DNA from: Bacteroidota bacterium
GTDB taxonomy: Bacteria > Bacteroidota > Bacteroidia > Chitinophagales > Chitinophagaceae
Direction of reading: 5' to 3'
DNA length: 64,000 nucleotides
NCBI GenBank assembly: GCA_018267955.1
Contig: JAFDXL010000010.1
Span: forward strand, 1 to 64,000
The position numbers and the translations under genes are program-made. The notes beneath the pieces are model-generated. The model was not told the DNA's origin and made no database searches. It saw only the letters and a list, made by a program, of their open reading frames with translations. Of this stretch, positions 26,101-35,999 are shown in pieces; the stretch's first letter is position 1, and every line of letters begins with the position of its first letter.

Positions 26101-27961
26101 GACCGGATGAAGAAAGATTCATCTTAATGAAACTTTGCTTACCGCTACCTGCATTTACTGTACCATTGAGCATACCCCAGTTATATAAGGTACCTGGCAG
26201 GTCATTACCTGCTATAAACTTCATCTCTACCCCTTTACAGAAGTATTTAGGCCCTATGATCGTATCCGGTGGTGCCGGTAACGAATCTACTTTTATGTAT
26301 AAAGGAGACGGCGGACAGAAGCTTGTACCACTTACTTCCAGCTTATATATACCTACTTCATCAAAGTACGCAGGGAAGCTGCTGGTTGACGTAGCCGTTT
26401 GTGTAGCGGCGCTTGGCTTGGTAAGTATCCAGTTGCCCGGGTGGCCATATAATGTGTTATACGTTACTGTAGAACCAAAACATGCTTTATCGGGCCCGTT
26501 AATCGCCTCAGGATCCAACACGTTGATGTTGATGGTAGCCTTGCCACCGCATCCAAGCAATGTATTGGTATAGATACAAGTAATAGTTACCGGACCACCT
26601 ACAGATGTATTCAGCACTATTTCATTAGGCTGATCTGTAGTGCCTAAAGTGGCTCCGGTACCGGTAGAAATGCTCCAGTTGAATTTGGTAGTTGGCCATT
26701 GCGGCAACCGGTATATGTATTGGCTGTTAGGGCATACAATTGTCGGCCCAACAATGGTACCAATGCTCATTACAATAGGCACCTTGGCAACGGAGAAAGC
26801 ACAAGGCAAGCCACAACCTGAGGCATCAAACATTACATAGCCAAAGCCATCAGGGCCGGGGCTATCCCATTTTATCTGAACTGTGGTAGGCGTTGCAGAA
26901 ACAATAGTACCACCTATCACTGACCATGCACCCGGGCAAGTCGATGCAACACTGTAGTTCGCAACCTCATTCTGGCACACCACCCGCGGGCATTCTATCT
27001 TCATGCGCACATTCGGATCTACTTTTATCAGGATAGAATCCGTTGTGGAGCATCCGCAGGCATTGGTTACAGTAAGTTTGGCCCAGTAAGAAGTAGGCAT
27101 ACCACCAATGGTAGTATACTGATGCGTTATTGGTGTTAGGAAACCTCCCACGGCATTGCTGTAAGTACCGTCACCAAAATCCCATCTCCAGGATACTATC
27201 GGCGATCCGGCAGGTGCCATTGAGCCATCCAGGAAAACGATCTCTGTACTATCGCATACATTCAGCACCCGCATGTTAGTATCAGGCAGTGCTATGATAT
27301 GTGCAATAGGCGCATCTATTACATCAATGCAAATCGTCTTGGTACCCTGGCATCCATTAACTGTAGTTTCGTTAACGGTAATTGAAGCAGATCCTGCTCC
27401 ACCCCAGCAAATGCGGGCACTGTCCCCATTAGGGTCAAGAGGTGTTATGCTTGTAGATCCCGAAGCAGACCAGGTAAATGTACTACCTGCAGCCCCCCAT
27501 GCATGGTAAACCACACAACTGTAAGCACAAACCTTAATACATCCGGTATCATCAAAATCAGGTGGAGGTACCCTGTTATCAAACACCGTATCACCCAGGT
27601 GTTGACATGCAACGCGGGTATCTGTAGTTATCAATGGCTTTGGCGTCGGATAAACGGTAACCGATAATATACCGGAATCTATTGGCGCGCCGGAGGCGTT
27701 ATGCATTACTACTTTTACATTATCTGTACCTGCAAGCCCCCAATAGATAGTAGCGCTGCCGCTGCTACTGGTAAGCACGGTACCAAGAGATCCGGATGTC
27801 CATGTGTAAGTAAAACCAGGCGTTGGTGTAATGGTGTAGGTGTGGCTTGTCTTCTGGCAAACATTAACGTCTCCGCTAATGACTGGTGTCTGTCCCCGCG
27901 CCACACTAAGGCAAAAGAACATCATGGCACCGATGAGGGCAACAATGGGATTGTTTTTCAT
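23132..27961 (-). CDS. Giant T9SS-sorted PKD/Ig-like surface protein (1609 aa)
   Basis: After a signal peptide (to SVARGQ) the protein has many Ig-like and PKD-like domains. Examples are VSWRWDFGDGTYSNAVGG (about residue 258), SVLWNFGDGRPSFTDVGSVNYTY (about 765) and FSDWDFGDVSGNNQYNPYRVYG (about 1125). Numerous paired Cys and repeated C-x-G-x-x-x-T/Y-type starts such as VNVCQKTSHTYTITPTPGFTYTW also occur. The last ~85 residues are a type A T9SS sorting domain (LLIAPNPANNSTRIDYTW...YDITGRLMQRRDAQ...APGVYQVVMKQDG). No catalytic motif is seen, so it is probably an adhesin or matrix protein. It is flanked by terminators on both sides, so it is probably monocistronic. Confidence 0.88.
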   Translation of the reverse strand: MKNNPIVALIGAMMFFCLSVARGQTPVISGDVNVCQKTSHTYTITPTPGFTYTWTSGSLGTVLTSSSGSATIYWGLAGTDNVKVVMHNASGAPIDSGILSVTVYPTPKPLITTDTRVACQHLGDTVFDNRVPPPDFDDTGCIKVCAYSCVVYHAWGAAGSTFTWSASGSTSITPLDPNGDSARICWGGAGSASITVNETTVNGCQGTKTICIDVIDAPIAHIIALPDTNMRVLNVCDSTEIVFLDGSMAPAGSPIVSWRWDFGDGTYSNAVGGFLTPITHQYTTIGGMPTSYWAKLTVTNACGCSTTDSILIKVDPNVRMKIECPRVVCQNEVANYSVASTCPGAWSVIGGTIVSATPTTVQIKWDSPGPDGFGYVMFDASGCGLPCAFSVAKVPIVMSIGTIVGPTIVCPNSQYIYRLPQWPTTKFNWSISTGTGATLGTTDQPNEIVLNTSVGGPVTITCIYTNTLLGCGGKATININVLDPEAINGPDKACFGSTVTYNTLYGHPGNWILTKPSAATQTATSTSSFPAYFDEVGIYKLEVSGTSFCPPSPLYIKVDSLPAPPDTIIGPKYFCKGVEMKFIAGNDLPGTLYNWGMLNGTVNAGSGKQSFIKMNLSSSGPFVIYSWRTSKEMPYCPSDTITDTVHPLIVNLAVTGPDSVCPSSYHGYNATYATGETYEWTLSNPLMASVASGDGTPTPTILFNKVSGTVWLRCKMRRCFDIYQDSMLIHIGQFPPPFFVTLPATICDSTQFTATLNTGGTSVLWNFGDGRPSFTDVGSVNYTYDIYNTVNVYKTVKAIIYNPYTCPGKDSVIDSILVKPISRYGISPWGSYGRISFCNTFSQLLTATYVSGPAASSFQWYFNGSPITGATSSTYTASAFGYYTVQITSSNGCPAMTDTLFILNVCPCNLMIPASTGITSAVNGSCQTYTFNSTHSSTGYIPGTFTWSEIVGFSSYSLGGTEFSMTNSFDYGNHTIRYCATFDDMVGDTCTVCHDTTVLIPYKPDLKEDYNCSSSGGGRGVTLTAGPGIAGTNYAFFIDVPVTGTPTQTGASQTYSGFLTPGSHTVNVIQSLSPYANCTTTVVINVPALPVAAFSFYRPTATCAQEASVQFTNMSVPAGMFSDWDFGDVSGNNQYNPYRVYGAAGLYNVRLTVTDDYGCSASTMKRVRIVPDSTKGRTALSTNHACEGSIITLNYQPNLGTRLPVPPYYDWYNDNTLIAHTTYRPINLFESGYYWVHVYDDTYGCVESTLGDTLVVVQVPDAVITGDSDQCENVGYTLNGYAGSDPNITYSWTVDGSPTAITTPNYTDIYSSPSTHTYQVTVSVPDGLGGYCTKTSAIFNVIVHGTPAPPTPSFNIVNCTTYEVQLSATASGPGTFNWNTGQSGTPVSVYAGGKYQVTFTDQYGCVSRNTLWVPKDPKEYLWIFPTGCWEICPKKTYLITGPIWSFVQWKYLKNGLPVWAGGGIPIDYPNLNIDAPGTFNLYLDNGWCNATSGDMYVSTTGCNPQGKEGTTSLSHDGDQTIVSSGPLRLLIAPNPANNSTRIDYTWTGEGKNRCLEVYDITGRLMQRRDAQSAKGSWQLSLDDFAPGVYQVVMKQDGKAVLNSKLSIVK

Positions 27962-28342
27962 GATTCGTGTATTTTAAGGTGAAAGAAAACTTTTTTGATA
28001 TAATGCACTTATATCACAGATCGATCTTCTTATCGGGGTTCACAGGAATCGATGAAACTACGTGTGTATCTTATAGGGAAGGTGTAAATGCTTATGGCAG
28101 ATTCCAATGAAGGAACCGTTTGCATATCCTAATGTTGAAGAAGGGAAAAGAGTGCAGCGAATGCGCAGTTTGTAATGTATACAATGCTTTCATGTTGGTG
28201 TGTTTTAGAGATGGCCGGGATAGCTGCATCACATTCTTTTGTGATGCGTTACAAAGTTTCAGAATATTATTTCATAAAAACAACCGTTAAAACACCCATT
28301 TTTTAGTATTTAACTTCACACGCTTTAAAACCTGTAAAAGCA
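27962..28342. other. Intergenic region, no gene seen
   Basis: This stretch of about 380 bp lies between the start of the 1609-aa gene and the terminator of the adhesin/OMP unit. It must hold the promoter of the 1609-aa gene. A CAAAGTTT at about 28250 is a near match to a minus-strand TAnnTTTG -7 box, but I cannot define a confident -33 box. No coding-like frame was found. Confidence 0.4.
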
Positions 28343-28374
28343 AAACGGCACTGCAATAAATTGCAGTGCCGTTT
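28343..28374 (-). terminator. Strong terminator of the adhesin-OMP unit
   Basis: A perfect 14-bp inverted repeat has arms AAACGGCACTGCAA (28343-28356) and TTGCAGTGCCGTTT (28361-28374) with a 4-nt loop. On the minus strand it is followed by a U-rich stretch. It lies 19 bp after the stop of the beta-barrel gene. Confidence 0.88.
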
Positions 28375-28393
28375 ACCAAAATAGATAGTTTTA

Positions 28394-29392
28394 TTAGAAC
28401 ATAAAGCTGATACCTAGGGTACCGCCATAACTAACCTGTTGGTTCTTGATAGTGTTGTTCAATACAGAATTATATGTGCCTATTTTATCCGTCAAGCGGG
28501 TATTCCAGTTATCAGAGCTGTTACTGAAGTTTTGGTACATGTAATAGCCGCCAACTTGCAATCCTATATGATTACTGAGCCTAAAGGTTACCTGTGGCTG
28601 AAATATGACACCGATCGTACCGTTTTTGTAATTAAACGTTCCGGATGCCCCGGCCGATTCATTCAGGCCAACATTATATCCTTGCGCTTTAAAGCTGTTA
28701 AAATAAGCTACCTGGCCACCATCGCCTTTTGTACGATTGTATTGGTCTACCGTAATCAACCAGTCAGATCGATCAGGAACCGGCGAGTTGTCATACACTG
28801 TGGTATATCCATCTCCTGTTTGCGCATACTTGTAGGCTGCTTCATAATTAAAGGTGCCGCTACCAGTATAGTCCACTTTGGTTTGCACACTATAAGTGAT
28901 GCCTGCATCTATCATAATACCAACCACTTTAGATAACTGCGTGCGATATTTAACTACAACCGGTATCGCGATGTTAGTAGTCTTCAACGATTCCTTCACA
29001 GGGCCCTGGGCAGTGATCATTTGCCTGTAGGTTGCATTTTGGAAATCTGTTGACTGGTATTGCACCGCCCAATTGTTAAGGCTCAGATCGCCGTCATGGG
29101 TAGCATACATCACACCCGTTGCTATACCCCACTCCCTGCGCTTATCAAAGAAGAACCCTATCTGCAGGCTACCGCCATAGGAAGTCTTGTTATCAAAGCT
29201 GGTACTTTCAGGCACCCTGTTGTAGATAGCATTGGTATAATTCAATCCCGTGGTACGCATGCTCATCTTTTCCCATACACCACCCATCATACCATTGACG
29301 CCTACATACCACCTGCCTATGTGTGCATTACTCTGCGCGTTGGCTGCAACAGCCAGGCTCATTATTCCTATTATATTCAGAAGCTTTTTCAT
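28394..29392 (-). CDS. Outer-membrane beta-barrel protein next to the SprB-type adhesin
   Basis: The 332-aa protein has a signal peptide (ending VAANAQS), amphipathic strands throughout and a typical barrel C-terminus (QQVSYGGTLGISFMF, terminal Phe). Sections such as SYGGSLQIGFFFDKRREWGIATGVMY resemble the PorT/OMP_b-brl group. It begins 14 bp after the stop of the SprB-repeat adhesin and shares its terminator, so the two are one unit. SprF/PorP-type partners are often adjacent to such adhesins. I do not see specific SprF features, so a role in adhesin export or anchoring is inference. Confidence 0.75.
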   Translation of the reverse strand: MKKLLNIIGIMSLAVAANAQSNAHIGRWYVGVNGMMGGVWEKMSMRTTGLNYTNAIYNRVPESTSFDNKTSYGGSLQIGFFFDKRREWGIATGVMYATHDGDLSLNNWAVQYQSTDFQNATYRQMITAQGPVKESLKTTNIAIPVVVKYRTQLSKVVGIMIDAGITYSVQTKVDYTGSGTFNYEAAYKYAQTGDGYTTVYDNSPVPDRSDWLITVDQYNRTKGDGGQVAYFNSFKAQGYNVGLNESAGASGTFNYKNGTIGVIFQPQVTFRLSNHIGLQVGGYYMYQNFSNSSDNWNTRLTDKIGTYNSVLNNTIKNQQVSYGGTLGISFMF

Positions 29393-29406
29393 AAGCGAAA
29401 TTCTCT

Positions 29407-32400
29407 TTAGTTTTTAATGAAACGAGATGTATTTACCCTTGTACCATTTTGCAGCACAGTTACCATATAAACACCTGCAGATATATCAGAAATATCTACC
29501 TGTGCTCCTTTATTGATAAATGCACCTGACTTGATGCGCTTGCCAGATATATCATATACCTCATAGCTAAGGTCATTTACAGATCCGCTAACTTCTATGT
29601 TCACCATTTCCGTTGCAGGGTTTGGATAAACACGAACGGTAGTTGCTTCTTCGTTTATCTCCTGTATGCCGGTAGCCATGTTATAATAGCTCTTCTGCTG
29701 GCAACCATTCTTCATGGTCATCACCCAATAGTTCCTGCTAGCAAAATCCGGGTTCGGGTTGTAATAATCCTGGCCTGTTTCTTTAGCTATAACGGCAGAG
29801 TCAAGTGTATGAGTATCATCATAGCCCCACACATAAGCATCCACATCGTTTTGCAGGCATACAAACCTGTTGTTTATGTAGATCACTTTAGGATTTTGTG
29901 CATCGGTAGCACCTACACTTACGGTATAGGTAGCCTTACTGCGGCAACCGGTACTGGTAATAGTAGAGGTGAGGGTAATAACACTGGTTCCTTCTTTCGG
30001 GAAGCTGATCAATGCATTTTGTGCGCCATCCTTGCTTTGCGCCCAAACTATTGCATTACTGGCCGTCCATACATAACTGCTGCCTGCAGGTGCCGGTAAA
30101 GAAGCACCAAAGTTTTGATACATCGTTTGCTCACAAACCGTGTTTGCCGGTTTTACTGATATCGTAGCAATTACCGGTGTTGGATGCACTGTTAATACTA
30201 CGTTCTGAGTATTGCTGCAACCATTTGCCGTTAATGTATACACATAAGTAACATTAATATCCTGTGCAGTTGAGTTGGTCAGCACTTCATTAATAGCACC
30301 ATTACCGGTAGCAGTTGCTGGTGTAATACCTGTAACCTGGGCACGTGTCCATGTCATAGTGGTACCAGGGGTTGCACTTGCAGGATTATAAACAAAAGCA
30401 TCACCGCTACAAATAACACCTGTTAATGCTGTACTTAATTGCGGTGTTGGATTCACTACCAAAGTAAAGCTTTGGGTGTTCGTGCAGCCATTTGCAGTAA
30501 GCGTATAATCGTACGTTACGGTAACAGGCAGCGCAGTTGTATTATTTAATGTTTCTGAGATAGCGCCTGTACCGCTACCCGCTGCATTGCTGATACCGGT
30601 TACTGCTGCACGTGTCCAGGAGAAGCTAGTACCCACAGTAGCACTTGCTGGCGTATAAGCAAACAATGTATTATTACATACAGGTGATACTGTTAACGGA
30701 GAACTCAACTTAGGTGTTGGATTCACTACCACCGTTACATCCTGGGTATTGGTACAGCCATTGGCATCCAGCGTATAGGTGTATATTACACTGATCGGAT
30801 CTGCAGTAGTATTTTCTAATGATTCATTAGGATCATTTACACCACTTGCTGCAGGATTAGAAATGCCTGTGATGGCAGCACGGCTCCAGCTAAAGCTGGT
30901 ACCTGTTGTTGCGCTTGCAGGCAAATACGTAAACAGATCATTGTTACATATTGGCGCAGGTGTTAGTGTAGTTGACAACATCGGAGTAGGATTTACCGTA
31001 TAGGTAAATGTACCTGTGTTACCTACACAACTATTAGCGGTCGGAGTTACAGTTACTGTAGCTACCACAGGAGCAGTAGTAACGTTTGTTGCAACGAATG
31101 AACCTATATTACCTGACCCGGAGGCTGCAAGGCCAATGGATGTTGTATTATTAGTCCATGCAAAGGTAGTACCTGTTACAGAGCCCGTGAAGTTTACCGC
31201 ACTGGTGCTGGAATTATTACACAAAACCTGGTTGGCAACCGCATTCACATCAGGTGTTGGATTCACCGTATAAGTAAATGTACCTGTGCTACCTATGCAA
31301 CTATTGGCGCTTGGTGTAACGGTTACTGTGGCAACGACAGGCGCATTGGTAGTATTGGTTGCAGTGAATGCACCGATATTGCCATTACCTGTTGCCGCGA
31401 GGCCAATAGAAGTTGTATTGTTTGCCCATGCATAAGCAGTACCACTTACCGATCCGCTAAAGTTTACTGCGTTTGTAGTAGCGCCATTACATAATGTTTG
31501 GCTAGCTACTGTGTTTACAGTTGGGGTTGGATTTACGGTAACAATAAAGCTCTTGTTACTACCTACGCAACTATTAGCGCTTGGCGTTACCGTAACGGTA
31601 GCAAGTACAGGCACATTCGTGCTGTTAGTTGCAGTAAACGAAGCTATATTACCAATTCCTGAAGCCGCAAGGCCTATAGATGTAGTACTGTTTACCCATG
31701 CATAGCTGGTACCACTTACCGATCCTGTAAAGTTCACGGCAGTAGTTGCCGCATTATTACAAACCGTTTGGTTTGCTATGGTATTAACATCAGGAGTAGG
31801 ATTAACAGTTATATTAAACGACTTACTGCTACCGATGCAACTATTTGCAGATGGTGTAACGGTTACAGTAGCAATAACAGGCGCGTTAGTAATATTGGTA
31901 GCTGTAAATGCAGCAATATTACCCGTTCCTGAAGCCGCAAGGCCAATCGAGGTTGCGCTATTGATCCATGAATAAGTAGTACCGCTTACAGAACCGCTGA
32001 AATTTATTGCAGCTGTGGTAGCACCATTACATAAAGCCTGGTTTAAAATAGTGTTCACATCAGGTATTGGATTAATAACAACGGTAGCGCTGCTCAGCAT
32101 AGAGCGGGTACACGTTGTATTAGTGTTAGTTGCTATCACTGTATAAACACCTGCAGCAGTTTGGTTACCAAAGCTGATAGCAAAACCGGTACCTGTTACC
32201 GGGCTGCCTGTAGCTACAACGCCATTATATAGCTGATACGTAGTATTTGTTTCGCTACCGCTTAATCCTATTGCTACACCTGTACCGCCGGCACAATATG
32301 CGCCACCACCGGTTACATTGTATTGCACAATGGCAGGTGGCTGTGTAATGAAATATGTTTTATTTGCAGTACAACTATTAGCATCCGTAACGGTTACTGT

Positions 32401-35400
32401 ATAAGAACCTGCTACAAGGCCACTGGCTGTAGCACCCGTACCACCGCTTGGAGACCAGGAATAGGTATAACCCGGTGTACCACCTGCTGGAGCGACAGTA
32501 GCGCTACCATTAGCTAATCCGAAACAGGAAACATTGGTTTGAGAACCTGCCGACAAGCTGATAGCAGTAGGCTGGGTTACTGTGAAGTTTTTATTCAGTG
32601 TACAAGCATTGGCATCTGTAATGGTAACCGTGTAGGCACCGGCAGCAAGGCCGGTTGCTGTTGCAGCTGTACCGCCACTTGGAGACCATGAATAAGTATA
32701 ACCCGGTGTGCCGCCACTAACTACTACTCCTGCTACACCGTTGCTGCCGCCGTTACAACTAACATTAGTTTGAGAGGTCGATGCAACCAAAGCTGTTGGT
32801 TGGGTTAGTGTAAAGTTTTTAGTTAGCTGACAAGTATTCGCATCTGTAATAGTTACTGTATAACTACCTGCAGAAAGGCCCGTAGCCGATGCAGCAGTAC
32901 CGCCGCTTGGAGACCATGAATAAGTATAACCCGGTGTGCCACCGCTAACTGCTACACTAGCAGCACCATTACTACCCCCATTACATGCAATATTGGTTTG
33001 AGAAGTGCTGGCGCTCAGAGCTGATGGCTGTGTAATGGTGAAGTTCTTGGTTAAAATACACGTATTACCATCAGTAACGGTTACTGTATAGCTACCGGCA
33101 GTTAACCCGGTCGCTGTAGCTGCTGTACCACCACTTGGCGACCAGGAATAATTATACGGACCTGTACCGCCTGTTACGTTTACACCTGCAGATCCATTGC
33201 TACCGCCATTACAGCTAACATTGGTTTGAGAGGTTGATGCGGCAAGGGCTGTTGGCTCCGTAATAGTATAATTTTTCGTAGTTGCACATGCATTAGCATC
33301 TGTAATTGTAACGGTATAAGTACCTGCCATAAGGCCTGTAGCTGTTGCTGCTGTGCCGCCGCTTGGCGCCCATGAATAGGTATAGCCCGGTGTACCGCCG
33401 CTTACAGATACAGTTGCAGTACCGTTGCTGCCACCATTACAGCTCACATTTGTCTGAGAGGTAGACGCACTTAAAGCTGTAGGTTGTGTTATGGTAAATG
33501 TTTTGGTCATGGTACAGCTGTTGGCATCAGTAATAGTTACTGTATAAGTGCCTGCAGCAAGGCCTGTAGCTGTTGCTGCTGTACCTCCGCTAGGAGACCA
33601 TGAATAGGTATAACCCGGTGTACCGCCACTAACAACTACACTCGCAGTACCATTGCTGCCACCGTTACAACTCACGTTTGTTTGAGAGGTCGCCGCACTT
33701 AATGCTGTAGGTTGGGTAATTGTAAAGTTTTTAGTAGATGTACAGCTATTAGCATCGGTAATAGTCACTGTATAGCTACCAACAGAAAGTCCGGAAGCTG
33801 TAGCAGCAGTACCACCGCTTGGAGCCCAGGAATAAGTATATCCGGGTGTTCCGCCGCTAACTACTACAGTCGCTGAACCATTGCTGCCAGCATTACAGGC
33901 AACATTTGTTTGAGACGTGCCCGCTGTTATTGCAGGAGGTTGAGTGAGTGTAGCGCTCTTAGTTGTGGTACAACCGTTAGCATCCGTAGCTGTAACTGTA
34001 TAAGTACCTGCAGAAAGGCTTGTAGCTGTTGCTGTTGTAGCACCGCTCGGAGACCAGGAATATGTATATCCAGGCGTGCCGCCGCTTACAGATACCGTTG
34101 CAGCACCTGTACTACCGCCATTACATGCAATATTTGTTTGAGAAGTTATCGTTGCTGTCATTCCTGACGCAGGTTGCGTCAAAGTAGCGTTTGCAGTTGC
34201 CGTACAGCCATTATTATCGGTTACTGTAGCTGTGTAACTACCTGCCTGCAAGCCTGTAGCTGTTGCAAAGCTGCCGCCGGTTGGCGACCAGGAATAGCTA
34301 TAAGGTGCAGTACCACCGCTACCTGCAACCGTAGCCGAACCGGTACTGCCACCGTAACATGTAAGATTAGTCTGAGACGTTATTGAAGCTGACAAAGACG
34401 CTGCCGGCTGGGTAATTGTAAAGTTCTTTGTTGTCTGGCAGCTATTATTATCGGTGATCGTAACTGTATAGCTACCTGCTGCAAGGCCTGTAGCCGTAGC
34501 TGCCGTACCACCGCTTGGCGACCACGAATACGTATAACCCGGCGTGCCGCCACTTACGCTTACTGTAGCGGTACCGTTGCTGCCACCACGACAACTCACA
34601 TTTGTTTGAGAACTAGTTGCAGATATTGCAGAAGGTTGTGTTATGGTAACATTCTTAGTAGCAGTACATGCGTTGGCATCTGTAATAGTTACAGTATAAC
34701 TACCGGCAGAAAGCCCGGTTGCAGTAGCTGCTGTACCACCACTCGGCGCCCAGGAATATGTATAAGATGGTGTACCGCCGCTTACGCTTACTGTAGCTGA
34801 ACCATTGCTGCCACCGTTACAGCTTACATTATTCTGAGACGTTGTAGCCGATATTGCCGTTGGTTGGGTAAGCGTATAGTTTCGTGTAGCAGTGCAACCT
34901 ATATTGCTGGTAACGGTTACGGTATAAGAACCTGCTGAAAGGCCGGTGGCTGTGGCGCCGGTGCCACCACTTGGCGACCAGGAATATGTATAAGGTGTAG
35001 ACCCCCCGCTTGCCGTAACGGTTGCAGAACCATTACTGGCTCCGTTACAGCTCACATTTGTCTGCGAGCCACTTGTAGAAACCGTTTGCACCGTTAATGT
35101 AGCAGACGTCGTAGTTGCAGCGGGGCTAACAGACCCTGTAGCAACCATTCTGTAAGAATAGCCATTCATGCCGGCAGTAGCACCGGTGATGCTAAGTGTA
35201 GTGCTTGTAGCGCCGGAGTATACCCCGCCGTTACTTATATTTCCGAAACCAGAGCCTTGGTCTACCTGCCATTGATAGCTGGTAGCATTGCTGGCAGCAG
35301 CTGTAAACGAAGTATTTCCCCCTGCACAAACTGTTTTATTGCTTGGGTTTGTTGTTATAGATGGTGCAGACGCCGACCCCGTCACCGTATAGGTCATCGT

Positions 35401-35808
35401 CCACGAAGAACCTGTAGAGAAGTTGGCGAATACTTCAGTGGTTACTGGGCCGCTAAGAGGATATGATGAATAGCTACCGGGAATACTTCCGGAGCCTGCA
35501 CCGGGACCAGTATAGTCACCAACGCCTACCACGCTTACCCCCCCATTGAAGGAACCACCTGAAATACTATAGGTAATACCGGTGATCTGAAGGCCCGAAG
35601 AAAGGCTGATCGTGAACCAATCCTGTCCGTCAGCTGTAGTAGCTACGGTACCACTTACGGTGTAAGTACCTGCTGACGAGATACTAAGGCTATTACCGGG
35701 ATAGGAGTTTGACAGATCCGTACCCTCTGAATAAAGTACAGTTGCCCGTCCCGCAAGGCTTGCTGAAAGTAGAAATAATAACAGGACAAATGATTTCCTG
35801 ACGTTCAT
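29407..35808 (-). CDS. Giant SprB-repeat, T9SS-sorted adhesin
   Basis: The protein has about 2,130 aa. I start at ATG 35808, which begins the signal peptide MNVRKSFVLLLFLLSASLAG. An upstream ATG at 35838 would add ten residues. After an N-terminal Gly/Ser region and one Ig-like domain come 12 SprB-type repeats of about 78 aa (core T-N-V-S-C-N-G-G-S-N-G, then GGTPGYTYSWSPSGG, then GLSAGSYTVTITD). A linker domain, four PKD-like repeats (NPTPDVNTI..., SFTATN), three more Ig-like repeats (NPTPKLSSPL...) and a final Ig-like domain follow. The end is a type A sorting domain (RVYPNPATEMVNIEVSG...YDISGKRIKSG). SprB of Flavobacterium johnsoniae is the mobile gliding adhesin. A similar surface role is likely, but gliding is not proven by this gene alone. 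Confidence 0.9.
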   Translation of the reverse strand: MNVRKSFVLLLFLLSASLAGRATVLYSEGTDLSNSYPGNSLSISSAGTYTVSGTVATTADGQDWFTISLSSGLQITGITYSISGGSFNGGVSVVGVGDYTGPGAGSGSIPGSYSSYPLSGPVTTEVFANFSTGSSWTMTYTVTGSASAPSITTNPSNKTVCAGGNTSFTAAASNATSYQWQVDQGSGFGNISNGGVYSGATSTTLSITGATAGMNGYSYRMVATGSVSPAATTTSATLTVQTVSTSGSQTNVSCNGASNGSATVTASGGSTPYTYSWSPSGGTGATATGLSAGSYTVTVTSNIGCTATRNYTLTQPTAISATTSQNNVSCNGGSNGSATVSVSGGTPSYTYSWAPSGGTAATATGLSAGSYTVTITDANACTATKNVTITQPSAISATSSQTNVSCRGGSNGTATVSVSGGTPGYTYSWSPSGGTAATATGLAAGSYTVTITDNNSCQTTKNFTITQPAASLSASITSQTNLTCYGGSTGSATVAGSGGTAPYSYSWSPTGGSFATATGLQAGSYTATVTDNNGCTATANATLTQPASGMTATITSQTNIACNGGSTGAATVSVSGGTPGYTYSWSPSGATTATATSLSAGTYTVTATDANGCTTTKSATLTQPPAITAGTSQTNVACNAGSNGSATVVVSGGTPGYTYSWAPSGGTAATASGLSVGSYTVTITDANSCTSTKNFTITQPTALSAATSQTNVSCNGGSNGTASVVVSGGTPGYTYSWSPSGGTAATATGLAAGTYTVTITDANSCTMTKTFTITQPTALSASTSQTNVSCNGGSNGTATVSVSGGTPGYTYSWAPSGGTAATATGLMAGTYTVTITDANACATTKNYTITEPTALAASTSQTNVSCNGGSNGSAGVNVTGGTGPYNYSWSPSGGTAATATGLTAGSYTVTVTDGNTCILTKNFTITQPSALSASTSQTNIACNGGSNGAASVAVSGGTPGYTYSWSPSGGTAASATGLSAGSYTVTITDANTCQLTKNFTLTQPTALVASTSQTNVSCNGGSNGVAGVVVSGGTPGYTYSWSPSGGTAATATGLAAGAYTVTITDANACTLNKNFTVTQPTAISLSAGSQTNVSCFGLANGSATVAPAGGTPGYTYSWSPSGGTGATASGLVAGSYTVTVTDANSCTANKTYFITQPPAIVQYNVTGGGAYCAGGTGVAIGLSGSETNTTYQLYNGVVATGSPVTGTGFAISFGNQTAAGVYTVIATNTNTTCTRSMLSSATVVINPIPDVNTILNQALCNGATTAAINFSGSVSGTTYSWINSATSIGLAASGTGNIAAFTATNITNAPVIATVTVTPSANSCIGSSKSFNITVNPTPDVNTIANQTVCNNAATTAVNFTGSVSGTSYAWVNSTTSIGLAASGIGNIASFTATNSTNVPVLATVTVTPSANSCVGSNKSFIVTVNPTPTVNTVASQTLCNGATTNAVNFSGSVSGTAYAWANNTTSIGLAATGNGNIGAFTATNTTNAPVVATVTVTPSANSCIGSTGTFTYTVNPTPDVNAVANQVLCNNSSTSAVNFTGSVTGTTFAWTNNTTSIGLAASGSGNIGSFVATNVTTAPVVATVTVTPTANSCVGNTGTFTYTVNPTPMLSTTLTPAPICNNDLFTYLPASATTGTSFSWSRAAITGISNPAASGVNDPNESLENTTADPISVIYTYTLDANGCTNTQDVTVVVNPTPKLSSPLTVSPVCNNTLFAYTPASATVGTSFSWTRAAVTGISNAAGSGTGAISETLNNTTALPVTVTYDYTLTANGCTNTQSFTLVVNPTPQLSTALTGVICSGDAFVYNPASATPGTTMTWTRAQVTGITPATATGNGAINEVLTNSTAQDINVTYVYTLTANGCSNTQNVVLTVHPTPVIATISVKPANTVCEQTMYQNFGASLPAPAGSSYVWTASNAIVWAQSKDGAQNALISFPKEGTSVITLTSTITSTGCRSKATYTVSVGATDAQNPKVIYINNRFVCLQNDVDAYVWGYDDTHTLDSAVIAKETGQDYYNPNPDFASRNYWVMTMKNGCQQKSYYNMATGIQEINEEATTVRVYPNPATEMVNIEVSGSVNDLSYEVYDISGKRIKSGAFINKGAQVDISDISAGVYMVTVLQNGTRVNTSRFIKN

Positions 35809-35999
35809 GGGAATACGTCTGACGTAAAAGTGCATCATAGCAATTTTTGTGTTAATGAATGAATATCGGATCAGCCGGTACGGCGATCTAATGTGACCTC
35901 TATTGTAACTGGGGACAAATATCTAAAATACTTACTACAAATAAAAGGGTGAAAAACACCGGAACACAATAAATCTTTGGGACAATGTAATTTAGCATT

